Positions 39,742 to 49,466 of a DNA stretch of 64,000 bases are shown here, in pieces. Under the pieces are notes generated by a model, which worked only from the letters and a program-made list of their open reading frames with translations, was not told the DNA's origin and searched no databases. Numbering within the stretch: the stretch's first letter is position 1; each line of letters opens with the position of its first letter. The DNA is from Vibrio sinensis (GTDB lineage Bacteria; Pseudomonadota; Gammaproteobacteria; Enterobacterales; Vibrionaceae), in the NCBI RefSeq assembly GCF_003605645.1, contig NZ_QVMU01000022.1:1-64000 (forward strand), written 5' to 3'. Made by a program: the position numbers and the translations under genes.

Positions 39742-40884
39742 TTAACCTAGTAGGCTTAGTGCCGAGTTTGGCGCTTGTTTCGCCTGAGCAAGTACTGAAC
39801 TTGATGCTTGAGAAAGAATTTGAGACTTAGTTAGTGCAGTCGTTTCTTTCGCGAAGTCAGTATCTTTGATACGGCTCTTAGATGCATTCACGTTTTCGTT
39901 GATGTTATCTAGGTTATTGATAGCATGGTCGAAACGGTTTTGGAAAGCACCTAGTTCTGCACGGTGGCTATCTACATAGTTCAATGCAGTATCGATGATA
40001 GCAACTGATTCTTGAGCGCCACCTACTGTCGTTACGTCAATCGTATCAACAGTCATGTTTTTACCAGCGTCCATACCTAGCTCACCCGCTAGACTGCCAC
40101 CGAATGATACAGCGCCATCAACTTTGTTAGTGCCAGCAAATACTTGTAGGCGACCTTCTTCGTCAACTGAAGCTTTTACTAGATCAGTTTGACCGTTGAT
40201 GTATGTCGCTAACTCTTCAATATCATCGCCTTCTTTAGCGTTGATAGAGATAGTTTGTGGTGCTGCGCCATTTTTCTCAGTCAGTGTAATGTCTAGTGTG
40301 TTTTTGCCAGCAGCAACACCCCAGTCTTTATCTTTAGCGTTTTCTGCTGAAGCTTTGTAGCTTACGCCACCCATGCCAGAGTTATCTGAACGCATGTCAT
40401 TTAGAGTCAGCATTACTGCTTCACCGTTGTCCGCACCAATCTGCATAGATTTAGTTTGGAACGTACCATTTAGTAGTTTATTACCACCAAATGATGTGGT
40501 TTCAGCAACACGATTTAACTCGTCGTTTAGTGATGTGATTTCTTCTTGAATCGCAACACGCTCAGATTTAGAGTTTGAACCATTTGATGATTGAAGAGAC
40601 AAATCACGCATACGTTGTAGAATGTTTGTCGTTTCATTCATTGCACCTTCTGCTGTTTGTGCAATTGAAATACCGTCGTTTGCGTTACGTACCGCTACAT
40701 CAAGACCGCGGCTCTGTACATTCAAACGGTTAGAAATTTGTAGACCTGCAGCGTCATCTTTTGCGCTGTTGATCTTGCTGCCTGAAGCTAGACGCTCCAT
40801 TGACGTTTGTTGTGCATTTGTCGCGCTGTTTAGGTAACGCTGAGCGGTCATTGCTGAAACGTTGGTATTTACATTTACTGCCAT
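39742..40884 (-). CDS. Polar flagellin (middle copy)
   Basis: 380 residues starting MAVNVNTNVSAMTAQRYLN; GGAG lies 8 nt before ATG 40884, so the frame's longer version to 40941 is rejected. The D0/D1 ends match the neighbouring flagellin closely, and the centre differs (KDWGVAAGKNTLDITLTEK). By position corresponds to V. cholerae flaD. It has its own sigma-28 promoter and terminator, so it is probably monocistronic. Confidence 0.95.
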   Translation of the reverse strand: MAVNVNTNVSAMTAQRYLNSATNAQQTSMERLASGSKINSAKDDAAGLQISNRLNVQSRGLDVAVRNANDGISIAQTAEGAMNETTNILQRMRDLSLQSSNGSNSKSERVAIQEEITSLNDELNRVAETTSFGGNKLLNGTFQTKSMQIGADNGEAVMLTLNDMRSDNSGMGGVSYKASAENAKDKDWGVAAGKNTLDITLTEKNGAAPQTISINAKEGDDIEELATYINGQTDLVKASVDEEGRLQVFAGTNKVDGAVSFGGSLAGELGMDAGKNMTVDTIDVTTVGGAQESVAIIDTALNYVDSHRAELGAFQNRFDHAINNLDNINENVNASKSRIKDTDFAKETTALTKSQILSQASSSVLAQAKQAPNSALSLLG

Positions 40885-40966
40885 GGTGATTTCTCCAATT
40901 GATTTTCCGTGTTTCCGGCTTCCGACGTCTCGGAAAACCAAGGTAGTTCTCTCAAAGTTACTTTTA

Positions 40967-40993
40967 TTAACGGCACTGCTTTGAAAACCTTTA
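40967..40993 (-). promoter_or_regulatory. Sigma-28 promoter of the middle flagellin
   Basis: On the minus strand TAAA-N15-GCCGTTAA, about 80 bp before the ATG at 40884. Confidence 0.9.
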
Positions 40994-41177
40994 GATTTTT
41001 TTTAAGTTTTTTTCTAAAAAAGTTCATTTAGCTAGTTTTGTGTGATGAAAGGGTCGCTTTCAATAAAAAGTAAACCTATTAACTAAAGGTTTTCAGATAG
41101 GCGTCGATATCTCTCCCCCTGAACCAAAAGCCTTTGATTTCAATTGCTATTTACATAGATTACAGCATGAAAAATAG

Positions 41178-42311
41178 TTAGCTTAATAAGGTTAACGCCA
41201 AATTGGGCTGCTGCTTAGCCTGTGCCAAGATCGAGGTACTGACTTGCTGTAATATCTGCTGCTTAACCATTTGTGTAGTTTCTTTCGCATAATCAGTATC
41301 TTGAATACGACTATTCGATGCTGAAATATTTTCACTGATGTTCGATAGGTTATTGATAGTGTGATCAAAGCGGTTTTGCATCGCACCGAGTTCAGCTCGG
41401 TGACCATCCACATATTTAAGGGCGGTATCTATAATGGATACCGCTCTTTGCGCGCCACCGACACTACCAATATCAATGTTATCAACCGCTTCGTAGCCAT
41501 ACAGGTTCATTTGTAAAGCATTAGCCAAACCACCCGAGAAAGCCATTGTTCCGGAGGTTTCTTCACCAGCCATGAAGATTTGTAATTGTCCCTCTTCATT
41601 AACTGAGGCACTGACTTTATCCGTTTGGCCATTAATATAAGTAGCCAGCTCTTCTATGTCGTCACCTGCTTTCGCATTAATTTGAATGGTTTGCTCTTGG
41701 CCATAAGCATCGGTATAGCGCATATTAAATTGGCGCTGATCAGCGCCAACACGCCACTGGCTATCGACTGACTGAGCCGAAGCATAAGAAAAACCACCCA
41801 TGTTAATACTGTCTGATCGCATATTCTTCAGACCAAGCTGAACGGCTTCCCCAGAACTGGAACCAATTTGAAAAGCGGCATTCGAAAACGAACCATTGAG
41901 CAGTTTTTGGCCACCAAAAGAGGTTGTTTCAGCAATTCGATTTAATTCGTCATTTAAAGCGCCCATTTCTTCTTGTAGGGCTGAGCGTTCAGAAGCGGTA
42001 TTGGTGCCATTGGCAGATTGAAGGGAGAGGTCGCGCATACGCTGCAAAATATTGGTCGATTCACTCATCGCCCCCTCTGCAGTTTGCATGATAGAAATAC
42101 CATCGTTGGCATTTCGCACCGCAACATCAATACCGCGGATTTGAGATTCAAGACGATTAGATATTTGTAACCCTGCTGCATCATCTTTGGCACTATTAAT
42201 ACGTTTACCAGAGGCAAGGCGCTCAAGAGATTGATTCAACAAATCCGTCGCGTTATTGAGGGAACGCTGAGCTGTCATTGCTGAAACATTGGTATTAACT
42301 GTAATTGCCAT
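41178..42311 (-). CDS. Polar flagellin (distal copy)
   Basis: 377 residues, MAITVNTNVSAMTAQRSLNNA at the start and SILAQAKQQPNLALTLLS at the end. It is the most divergent of the three: MQTAEGAMSES replaces AQTAEGAMNET and the centre differs. By position corresponds to V. cholerae flaE or V. parahaemolyticus flaF. No clear terminator is seen in 40994-41177. Confidence 0.95.
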   Translation of the reverse strand: MAITVNTNVSAMTAQRSLNNATDLLNQSLERLASGKRINSAKDDAAGLQISNRLESQIRGIDVAVRNANDGISIMQTAEGAMSESTNILQRMRDLSLQSANGTNTASERSALQEEMGALNDELNRIAETTSFGGQKLLNGSFSNAAFQIGSSSGEAVQLGLKNMRSDSINMGGFSYASAQSVDSQWRVGADQRQFNMRYTDAYGQEQTIQINAKAGDDIEELATYINGQTDKVSASVNEEGQLQIFMAGEETSGTMAFSGGLANALQMNLYGYEAVDNIDIGSVGGAQRAVSIIDTALKYVDGHRAELGAMQNRFDHTINNLSNISENISASNSRIQDTDYAKETTQMVKQQILQQVSTSILAQAKQQPNLALTLLS

Positions 42312-42341
42312 TCGTTACTGCTGCCTGATTGGGATTTCTCT

Positions 42342-42368
42342 TTATCGGCAGATTAGTCATGTCCTTTA
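42342..42368 (-). promoter_or_regulatory. Sigma-28 promoter of the distal flagellin
   Basis: On the minus strand TAAA-N15-GCCGATAA, a perfect match to the FliA consensus core. The start codon follows after about 30 bp. Confidence 0.93.
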
Positions 42369-42370
42369 AC

Positions 42371-42398
42371 AAAAAAACCGAGCCTTTAGCTCGGTTTC
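42371..42398 (-). terminator. Terminator of the Dyp-type peroxidase gene
   Basis: Stem AACCGAGC / GCTCGGTT followed on the minus strand by seven Ts. It ends 2 bp before the flagellin -35 box. Confidence 0.92.
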
Positions 42399-42415
42399 TC
42401 TTTCAGTTCGATGGC

Positions 42416-43318
42416 TTACTTTAGCGAAAGTGCCTGTAGCATATCCGCCGATGGCGCAAAGAAATACGCACCGGTCACGGCATGAGTAAAACGCAACAAC
42501 TGGTCAGTTTTACCGTCAGTCACACCATACATACTTTCAAGCATCACCTTGATGTTATGCAGTGTATGACAATAAGAAATGAATAGCAGGCCATGTTCAC
42601 CAGTTACACTACCGTACGGCAAGCTATGACGCACGATCTTCAACCCTTTACCCTCTTCTTTTATGTCAACACGACCAACGTGAGATTGTGCTGGCACGTT
42701 CTCTAATTCAATCGAGTCTGGCTTAGTTCGACCAATCACTTTCTCTTGAGCTGATATGTTCAAACGGTTCCATGCTGGCAAATTGTGCACAAAACGCTGA
42801 ACCATCACGTAACTACCACCCACAAATTCGCCATCAGCAATAATCGCGACTTCACGGCGCTTTTCATCTTTTGGGTTTTCCGTCCCATCAATGAACATCG
42901 TCATATCTCGTGAATCTAAGTAGCGGTAGCCCGCAGTTTCATCAACGACAGTTACACACTCAGATACCGACTCTAAAAATTTGCGTAATACATAAAAATG
43001 TAAGTCATGACGGCTTGAGTGTAGATGGATTAACACATCCACATCTGTACTTGGGGCAACAGTATCACCCTCACCAAGTTGCGGAAATTGAATTAATTCA
43101 GCAGGCATCTCTTGGTTCAGTTGAGACCAAAATGAATGGGTGAAAGCAACCGACAGAACTAAATCTGCGTTTGGCTGCTCTTGATTAAGTTGAGCAATCA
43201 ACGATGGTAAAGTTTGAAGTTGCATTAATACTAATGCAGGATTTTGATTGATTTTCAGCTGTGTGTATTGAGCAAATGGACCTGGTTCTGGAAGAATGGC
43301 CGTTTGAGGTTGTGACAT
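42416..43318 (-). CDS. yfeX: Dyp-type heme peroxidase (YfeX-like)
   Basis: 300-residue cytoplasmic dye-decolourising peroxidase. Asp144 in MFIDGTENP (the family GxxDG region), proximal heme ligand His213 (PAQSHVGRVD) and the distal Arg230 are present. No signal peptide. YfeX in E. coli acts on porphyrinogens and has been linked to heme iron use; the substrate here is unknown. It precedes a strong terminator and follows a DUF2919 gene, like the yfe neighbourhood of E. coli. Confidence 0.92.
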   Translation of the reverse strand: MSQPQTAILPEPGPFAQYTQLKINQNPALVLMQLQTLPSLIAQLNQEQPNADLVLSVAFTHSFWSQLNQEMPAELIQFPQLGEGDTVAPSTDVDVLIHLHSSRHDLHFYVLRKFLESVSECVTVVDETAGYRYLDSRDMTMFIDGTENPKDEKRREVAIIADGEFVGGSYVMVQRFVHNLPAWNRLNISAQEKVIGRTKPDSIELENVPAQSHVGRVDIKEEGKGLKIVRHSLPYGSVTGEHGLLFISYCHTLHNIKVMLESMYGVTDGKTDQLLRFTHAVTGAYFFAPSADMLQALSLK

Positions 43319-43383
43319 TTAATAGCCCTCATAAATTATTTTAATCAGTATAATATGTTTGATTTATCAGGTATTGATTGTGA

Positions 43384-43848
43384 TCATTCTGTTTGAATTT
43401 GTGGAATTCGAAAACAATCTGCAACAGTCTGGCTATTATAAACGTAGATTCCAAACCAAAGTAACATCAGCATGACGATACCTTGCAACCAACTGAATTC
43501 GCCATGTCGTAGATAGACATGATAACCACTTTGTAGAAAATGCAGCGCAGTAGTGAGTAAGGTCACGGGTTTTCCCCATGAAACCATTCTATTAGCCCAA
43601 CCTCGCTCTGGCGTTCGTAAACTGATCATCCACATTAAAGCCAAGCTTGGTAAGCCCATCATTAACCCTAAGTACAACATATCGTGATCGGGGTATACAA
43701 TGGTCAGTATTTTACTGCCGCTATCCCTGCTTGCACCGGCTACAACAAATACAATCCATGCTTTTGCCAATAATCCCCAGCCTAACCAAAGCCAAATAGG
43801 AGCTTTAAGAAAGCCATGTTTATCATAATTTTCGATTGTATAACGCAC
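43384..43848 (-). CDS. DUF2919 inner-membrane protein (YfeZ-like)
   Basis: 154 residues with four hydrophobic segments (about 18-38, 56-75, 92-105, 120-138). The start RYTIENYDKHGFLKAPIWLWLGW is typical of DUF2919. It lies 65 bp upstream of the peroxidase gene and may share its transcript. Function unknown. Confidence 0.8.
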   Translation of the reverse strand: MRYTIENYDKHGFLKAPIWLWLGWGLLAKAWIVFVVAGASRDSGSKILTIVYPDHDMLYLGLMMGLPSLALMWMISLRTPERGWANRMVSWGKPVTLLTTALHFLQSGYHVYLRHGEFSWLQGIVMLMLLWFGIYVYNSQTVADCFRIPQIQTE

Positions 43849-43995
43849 GTTCTACCTTAAATAACGCCACTTCAAGCAGTCGGTCACTTTAACGCATATG
43901 ACGAAAGTTACCATGGTAATTTTTGATATGAACGAAGTCAGCAGCGAAAAAACATCATCATCAAGCGGCTTAACATTACGGATCGGTGAGGTGTT

Positions 43996-44454
43996 TTAAG
44001 TAGAATGGGGAGAACGGATTGAGCGCCAAGAAAAAAATAGAAACAGTACTAATAGTACGATAGGTCCTCCCCAAAGCAGCCCGTTACCAATACGAAATGC
44101 GGGGTTATACAAGACAAACTCACCATATCGTGATGTCATATATTCAATCACCTCTTGATCACTTGATCCTGAATTAATCATATTAAACACGATAAGGCGT
44201 AAATCGAGAGCAATGGGAGAATTGGACTCTACAAGGTTTTGATTTTGGCACTGAGGGCATCGCAATGCTTTTGCTAATGTATAGCTGCGTTGGCGTAGTT
44301 CATCGGAATCGAACTGAAACAACTCCACTTGTTCAGTTATGGATTGATCGCTACTGGGGAAAATATCGGTTGTGGCCGCCATAACTGGCTCTATAAATAA
44401 ACATAAAAATAAAGCCAACAAACTACATCGACCTCCTTGAAAAGAATATTTCAT
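43996..44454 (-). CDS. nrfF: NrfF, CcmH-type heme lyase subunit
   Basis: Periplasmic, membrane-anchored thiol protein that presents apocytochrome for attachment of heme at the unusual CxxCK site of NrfA. Of its 152 residues, LAKALRCPQCQNQNLVES (about 62-79) is the CcmH/NrfF redox motif, and a membrane helix lies at about 123-143. Its start overlaps the nrfX end by 4 bp. Confidence 0.92.
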   Translation of the reverse strand: MKYSFQGGRCSLLALFLCLFIEPVMAATTDIFPSSDQSITEQVELFQFDSDELRQRSYTLAKALRCPQCQNQNLVESNSPIALDLRLIVFNMINSGSSDQEVIEYMTSRYGEFVLYNPAFRIGNGLLWGGPIVLLVLFLFFSWRSIRSPHST

Positions 44455-45017
44455 TGAACAACCTCTATATCAGCAAAATAGGGAGCAAATTTATCAGCCC
44501 AAACTGAGTGATTCAGAACACCTTGATGCTTAAGCACAATAACGCCTTGTTGATCGACCAAATATGTCTCCGGCGTACCAACCACCCCCAAATCAATCGC
44601 CACTTTTCCCTTAGGATCATACAATACATGCTGATATGGGTTACCAGCCCTCTCAAGATATGTGACCGCCGCATCATGCTTATCTCGATAATTTAAGCCT
44701 TGAATAACCACTCCTTTTTCCGCTAAGTCCATCAACAATGGATGTTCTAAACGGCAAACTCCGCACCAAGAAGCCCAAACGTTCACTAACTGGTAGGGAC
44801 GCTGAAAAAAGTCTTGCTCTGATACCGTTTTTTTTGTGATTAATAATGTGCTTTGAAAGGGCGGAAATTGTTTAACGGCAGATGAAGTCCCAAAACCTTC
44901 CGCTTGCTGAAAAACAGCGATGGTCAACAAGGTAATAAATAACACCACACTGCCAATAAAGATAAGCAACCAATTTTTTTTGGATAACGGTTGTTTAGAT
45001 AGCGGTTGTTTGGACAA
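44451..45017 (-). CDS. nrfX: NrfX/DsbE-type thiol:disulfide oxidoreductase
   Basis: Membrane-anchored TlpA/DsbE-like thioredoxin that keeps apocytochrome thiols reduced. 188 residues: a membrane helix at about 16-36 and the active site WCGVC (Cys85, Cys88). The N-terminus carries a duplicated SKQPL from a 15-bp tandem repeat. It overlaps nrfE by 23 bp and nrfF by 4 bp. Confidence 0.9.
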   Translation of the reverse strand: MSKQPLSKQPLSKKNWLLIFIGSVVLFITLLTIAVFQQAEGFGTSSAVKQFPPFQSTLLITKKTVSEQDFFQRPYQLVNVWASWCGVCRLEHPLLMDLAEKGVVIQGLNYRDKHDAAVTYLERAGNPYQHVLYDPKGKVAIDLGVVGTPETYLVDQQGVIVLKHQGVLNHSVWADKFAPYFADIEVVQ

Positions 45018-46911
45018 CTTCTCTCCCTCTCTTATTCAGAGAATAACGTCGAGTCAACGCCCTTACTCCACTCACAATACCGCCGAAAATCATCAACAAT
45101 CCGCACCCCCAAATCCAGAAGATATACGCGTTATATTGCAGCTTAACAGCATAAAAATCATCACTAATTCGATTGCCTAATGTCACGTAAACGTCGCCAT
45201 ACCAGAATGAACGGATTGCGGGTTCCGTCATATTCATCACACGCACTGGGTAATAACGCCGTTCAGGGTAGACTTCAAAAGTATTTCCATTTTGGTCATT
45301 AAAACGAATCACGGCTTGCTCTGCTGTGTAATTATTACCTATTAACCAATTGGTGTTGACGTAATCTACTGTCCATCCTTGCCATTCGACCTCTATCCCA
45401 GGGCCAAGCTTAATGCTAATTTGAGTAGAATGCTGCGCATTCATCAACGCACCAATCACCCCGACTGCAATACCAATATGAGCAAACAACATAAAACTAA
45501 GTTTTTTTCCACGCCCAAGCATAAATAAATGGCTTGTCATCACCCATACACCAAACCCCCAAGCTATCGCGACAATAAACTTAGCTGACGTTACTTGCGG
45601 TATATAAACCGCTACACCCATTAAAAATGAAACGGTAAAGAGAACGACAATAGTTTTCCATGAACCTCTTATTCCCCGTTGCCACTGCAAAAATGGCGCT
45701 AACCCCATCACAATTAACGTAATCAAAGAGAGTGGAACAAACAATGTATTGAAATACGGAGCACCAACCGATATCGCTCCTAGCCCCAATAACTCATAAA
45801 CCATAGGGTAAAATGTACCGAGGAATACCGTAAAACACCCGACACTCAATAAGCCAATAGCGAATAAAGTAAAGTAACTTCGACTCAAGATAGACTCAAT
45901 TCTCTCACTTACCACTTGATCAGATCGCATGATCAGTAAGCCAAATGAACCAATCAACACCACGCTTAAAATCCCTAACAGAGCAAGACCTTTACCGGGA
46001 TCAACTGCAAATGCATGAACAGAGGTCAGTACACCACTACGGACAATAAACGTACCTAAAATACTTAAACTAAATGTCACTAACGCTAATATCAACGCCC
46101 AAAGTTGCAGCATCTTTCGCGTTCTAGCAGCATACATTGCATGTAACAATGCTGTTCCTGTTAACCAAGGTAGCAATGAGGCATTCTCAACCGGATCCCA
46201 GAACCACCAGCCCCCCCAGCCGAGTTCGTTATACGCCCACCATGATCCTATCCCGATCCCAATGGTCAATAATACCCATGCGGATACAGCCCAATATTGA
46301 CTGAGTAACACCCAGCGATGATCGTAATGCGGTTGCATTAATGCCGCGAATGCAAAAGCCAATACCGTTGAAAATCCGATATAGCCTAAATACAACAGTG
46401 GTGGATGGAAAATGAGGCCAATATCTTGCAGCATCGGATTAAGGTCTCGACCTTGTACAACAAATTCAGCGTTGTATTCAAAAGGGTTAGAACCCAGTAA
46501 CGTAAACCAACTAAAAGCGGCGATCAGTAGCTGCATTATCCACAAAACATCTTGAAAATAACGGCTATTTCGTTGCTTATGCACGGCAATTAATGCCGAC
46601 CAGCAACATAGTGTCATGACCCAAAAAAGCATGGAGCCCTGATGCCCCCCCCAAACTGCGGCCAGTTTAAAAGGTGTAGGTAAAGCGATATTAGAATGGC
46701 TTGCCACATAGGCAAAAGTGAATTGGTTAGTTAAAAATAATATCGCTAAAACAATGAGACTCAATAGCGAAAAAAATGCATTCAGGTGTGATATCTGTAC
46801 CAAAGAGAACAAGGGTTGTTGATTTCTAGCTCGTCGCAATACATAGACAACACTGGATGTGCTGCTTAACATCGCCACAAAAATTAAAGCCAATAACCCT
46901 AGTTCACCCAT
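44995..46911 (-). CDS. nrfE: NrfE, CcmF-type heme lyase
   Basis: Large polytopic heme lyase subunit of 638 residues. The tryptophan-rich heme-handling WWD motif is present (GWGGWWFWDPVENASLLPW), and about 14 hydrophobic segments are visible. With NrfF it attaches the special heme to NrfA. It starts 4 bp after nrfD ends. Confidence 0.94.
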   Translation of the reverse strand: MGELGLLALIFVAMLSSTSSVVYVLRRARNQQPLFSLVQISHLNAFFSLLSLIVLAILFLTNQFTFAYVASHSNIALPTPFKLAAVWGGHQGSMLFWVMTLCCWSALIAVHKQRNSRYFQDVLWIMQLLIAAFSWFTLLGSNPFEYNAEFVVQGRDLNPMLQDIGLIFHPPLLYLGYIGFSTVLAFAFAALMQPHYDHRWVLLSQYWAVSAWVLLTIGIGIGSWWAYNELGWGGWWFWDPVENASLLPWLTGTALLHAMYAARTRKMLQLWALILALVTFSLSILGTFIVRSGVLTSVHAFAVDPGKGLALLGILSVVLIGSFGLLIMRSDQVVSERIESILSRSYFTLFAIGLLSVGCFTVFLGTFYPMVYELLGLGAISVGAPYFNTLFVPLSLITLIVMGLAPFLQWQRGIRGSWKTIVVLFTVSFLMGVAVYIPQVTSAKFIVAIAWGFGVWVMTSHLFMLGRGKKLSFMLFAHIGIAVGVIGALMNAQHSTQISIKLGPGIEVEWQGWTVDYVNTNWLIGNNYTAEQAVIRFNDQNGNTFEVYPERRYYPVRVMNMTEPAIRSFWYGDVYVTLGNRISDDFYAVKLQYNAYIFWIWGCGLLMIFGGIVSGVRALTRRYSLNKRGREVVQTTAI

Positions 46912-46915
46912 CGAT

Positions 46916-47893
46916 TTATACCACCGTCATTTGGCCTGCGTACAAAATAAACGTACGTAACATCAATACCCCGACCAAACTAAGCGTTGTGACCAAAAAT
47001 ACAAACCCACCACTGTATTTCATCGACTTAGGTGCAATAGCATTCAATGATAATGGCAACAACATCCCGATAAGGATTACACCATACCAAAACCAGTTAG
47101 ACCAAAAACCACCGCCGATCGCGTTCCATGCTGCCACCTCATTTTGACCGCCACTAAAGATAAGTCCGGTGAAAAAAGTCACCAATACAAACAGTTCAAA
47201 CATCACCACTGGACGCTCAAAACTGTGCACCCACTTTACGCTTGGACTCGTCGATGACTCTTTAAATACCAGTACACCAAAGAGCAAACACGCCGCCGCA
47301 CCAGATGACAAACTAGAAAACAGAAACAGAATAGGCAATACCGGATTATTCAGCATTGGGTAGGTTTTCAAAGCGGATAATAAGAAGCCGGTGTATGCTG
47401 CCAACATCAAAGCTAACAAACCTAAAAACAGCTCTGTTAGATGGTTAACTCGCCCAATTTTCAATAACAGGCCGTCAATAAAATGCAGCCATTTATCCGG
47501 GATCTTGCATTCCAAAAATCCGATGATGGTGTTGCGGAATATGACGCCTATCCATACAAATAACACCAGCATATACACTTGGAATAAAATAACCCCCATC
47601 GACATCACTGATGTAGGATTGAAATAGATCATAATTTTCCAAAACTCTAATGGTTTTGTGAGATGGAAAATTAAAATAACCAACCCAGCAATAATACCAA
47701 ATGGAGCTAACCAAGCCGTTGCTTTTAAAATACCATTGTCCGCAGGATCGCCAACAATCACCTTACGTTTTAAATAAATTGCAATCATCACTGCACCGGC
47801 CGACATACCGGCTAAAAAAAGATAGACCGCGATAATCCAGTCCCACACTAAAGAGTCAAAGTGGAATGCCATCGTCATATCACCCATGATCAT
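46916..47893 (-). CDS. nrfD: NrfD, quinol-oxidising membrane subunit
   Basis: 325 residues with about eight membrane helices of the NrfD/PsrC family (IIAVYLFLAGMSAGAVMIA at the start). It takes electrons from menaquinol and passes them through NrfC to NrfB. Its start overlaps the nrfC end by 4 bp. Confidence 0.94.
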   Translation of the reverse strand: MIMGDMTMAFHFDSLVWDWIIAVYLFLAGMSAGAVMIAIYLKRKVIVGDPADNGILKATAWLAPFGIIAGLVILIFHLTKPLEFWKIMIYFNPTSVMSMGVILFQVYMLVLFVWIGVIFRNTIIGFLECKIPDKWLHFIDGLLLKIGRVNHLTELFLGLLALMLAAYTGFLLSALKTYPMLNNPVLPILFLFSSLSSGAAACLLFGVLVFKESSTSPSVKWVHSFERPVVMFELFVLVTFFTGLIFSGGQNEVAAWNAIGGGFWSNWFWYGVILIGMLLPLSLNAIAPKSMKYSGGFVFLVTTLSLVGVLMLRTFILYAGQMTVV

Positions 47894-48573
47894 ACCTCCC
47901 CTTTTTGATGTGGCACTTTGTACAATTTTGGTTTGGTTCCCAAATGCACCTTATCTCGATATACCACCTTGTTACTGATCACTTGATTGACTTCACTATT
48001 TGGATCATTCAAGTCACCAAATACAAGTGCTTTCGTCGGGCATGATTCAACACATGCTGGCTGCTTACCTTTCGCTAAATTGGTATCACGACAGAAATTA
48101 CACTTATCTGCAGCATGATTTTCTGGATGGAAAAAGCGCACTTGATACGGGCAAGCTGCTAAACAATAACCACAGCCAACACATTTTTCTTTGTGTACAT
48201 CAACAATGCCTGTCGCTTCATCTTTATAAGCAGCTCCTGTAGGACACACATAAACACAAGGTGGATTTTCACAATGCTGACAAGATTGACGAGTAAAACG
48301 GTACTCAACATTTGGGTATTCACCTTGAGGTTCACTGCGATGAATTTCGAGGCGTGAGACTCCCTCAGGAACTTTATTGGTTTCTCGACAAGCATCAGTA
48401 CAAGCTGTGCACCCAATACAAGCGGTTTCATCATGAACCATACCAAGTCGTTGAGGGCTCTTCGCTTGTTCAGCAAAACTATTTCGACTCGTTATAACAG
48501 CGGTTCCCGCCACACCCGTAGTAAAAATAAGGGCGCTAGTCCCTGTTAAAAAAGATCGTCTTGAACAAGTCAT
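47890..48573 (-). CDS. nrfC: NrfC, periplasmic four-cluster iron-sulfur protein
   Basis: 227 residues. A twin-arginine signal (SRRSFLTG, residues 4-11) is followed by four cysteine groups for [4Fe-4S] clusters: CIGCTACTDAC, CQHCENPPCVYVC, CVGCGYCLAAC and CNFC ... CVESC. It shuttles electrons between NrfD and NrfB. Two bp after nrfB. Confidence 0.96.
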   Translation of the reverse strand: MTCSRRSFLTGTSALIFTTGVAGTAVITSRNSFAEQAKSPQRLGMVHDETACIGCTACTDACRETNKVPEGVSRLEIHRSEPQGEYPNVEYRFTRQSCQHCENPPCVYVCPTGAAYKDEATGIVDVHKEKCVGCGYCLAACPYQVRFFHPENHAADKCNFCRDTNLAKGKQPACVESCPTKALVFGDLNDPNSEVNQVISNKVVYRDKVHLGTKPKLYKVPHQKGEV

Positions 48574-48575
48574 GT

Positions 48576-49163
48576 CTACCTCCCCTCTTTTTTACTATTG
48601 AAATCAGAGTGGCAATCCACACATAGCTTAATGGTTTGCTTACGATCTAAGCCAAGGACTTTCGCTTTACTTGCATGAACATCATGACAATTCGAACAGG
48701 TGAGGTTTTTCGCATGAACATCATGTGTCCAGCTACTTTCACGTAAGTCGACCGGTTGATGGCAATCCACACACTGACTGTTTGCTTTGAGGATAAGATC
48801 AGGGTTTAAGTAGACTTTGCTTATACCTGATTGTGATTGAGCACTGTGGTATTTAGTAATATCAGGTGCTCCCTCTCGATGATCGGGACCAATATTATTA
48901 TGGCAATCAGTACAGGTGATATCTCGACCGAGATCTTCTGTAACGAGTTTACCGTGCGATTCCCAAAGCGTCTGCTTTGCATCTTTATGACATTGAATAC
49001 ACTTGTAGTCTTTGTCACGTTGCAATGAAACCTCATGGCGAGCCGATGATGGCACAACCTCGGTTTCTTGGCTTTGAGCGACGGCATGAAGAGAGTAACC
49101 ATAGAGACATAATGCGAGAAGAGACTTCAGCATAATGGCTATGGCCAATTTAATCTTGCCCAT
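48576..49163 (-). CDS. nrfB: NrfB, pentaheme c-type cytochrome
   Basis: 195 residues with a signal peptide and exactly five CxxCH heme sites (CIQCH, CTDCH, CVDCH, CSNCH, CVDCH), the electron donor to NrfA. It opens the minus-strand nrfBCDEXF operon, divergent from nrfA. Confidence 0.96.
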   Translation of the reverse strand: MGKIKLAIAIMLKSLLALCLYGYSLHAVAQSQETEVVPSSARHEVSLQRDKDYKCIQCHKDAKQTLWESHGKLVTEDLGRDITCTDCHNNIGPDHREGAPDITKYHSAQSQSGISKVYLNPDLILKANSQCVDCHQPVDLRESSWTHDVHAKNLTCSNCHDVHASKAKVLGLDRKQTIKLCVDCHSDFNSKKEGR

Positions 49164-49437
49164 TTGTTCCTTTCCTTAGACCAATTAACCTCATTAGATA
49201 TGAGTTAAACTCGGCCAAAATTAACGCCTTCTGATATTCAAAAAATGCCTATCAGATGAAATCAATTCTCAGTTTGGAACAGCCACAACGCTATAAACAC
49301 AATAATAACAAATGGTGATTTTATAGACAGGAAAATACACTTAAATAGCGACCAAAATCACTCTTTATTGTCACAACACAGGCTCTAACTCAATGAATGA
49401 TAATAGATTTCATTTTTAGTTACACAAACAACGCGAC

Positions 49438-49453
49438 TACCTATTTAGTGGTA
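49438..49453 (+). promoter_or_regulatory. NarP/NarL 7-2-7 binding site
   Basis: TACCTAT-TT-AGTGGTA matches both inverted heptamers TACYNMT and AKNRGTA with the 2-bp spacing preferred by NarP and NarL. Confidence 0.78.
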
Positions 49454-49466
49454 GCTTTAATAGAGT

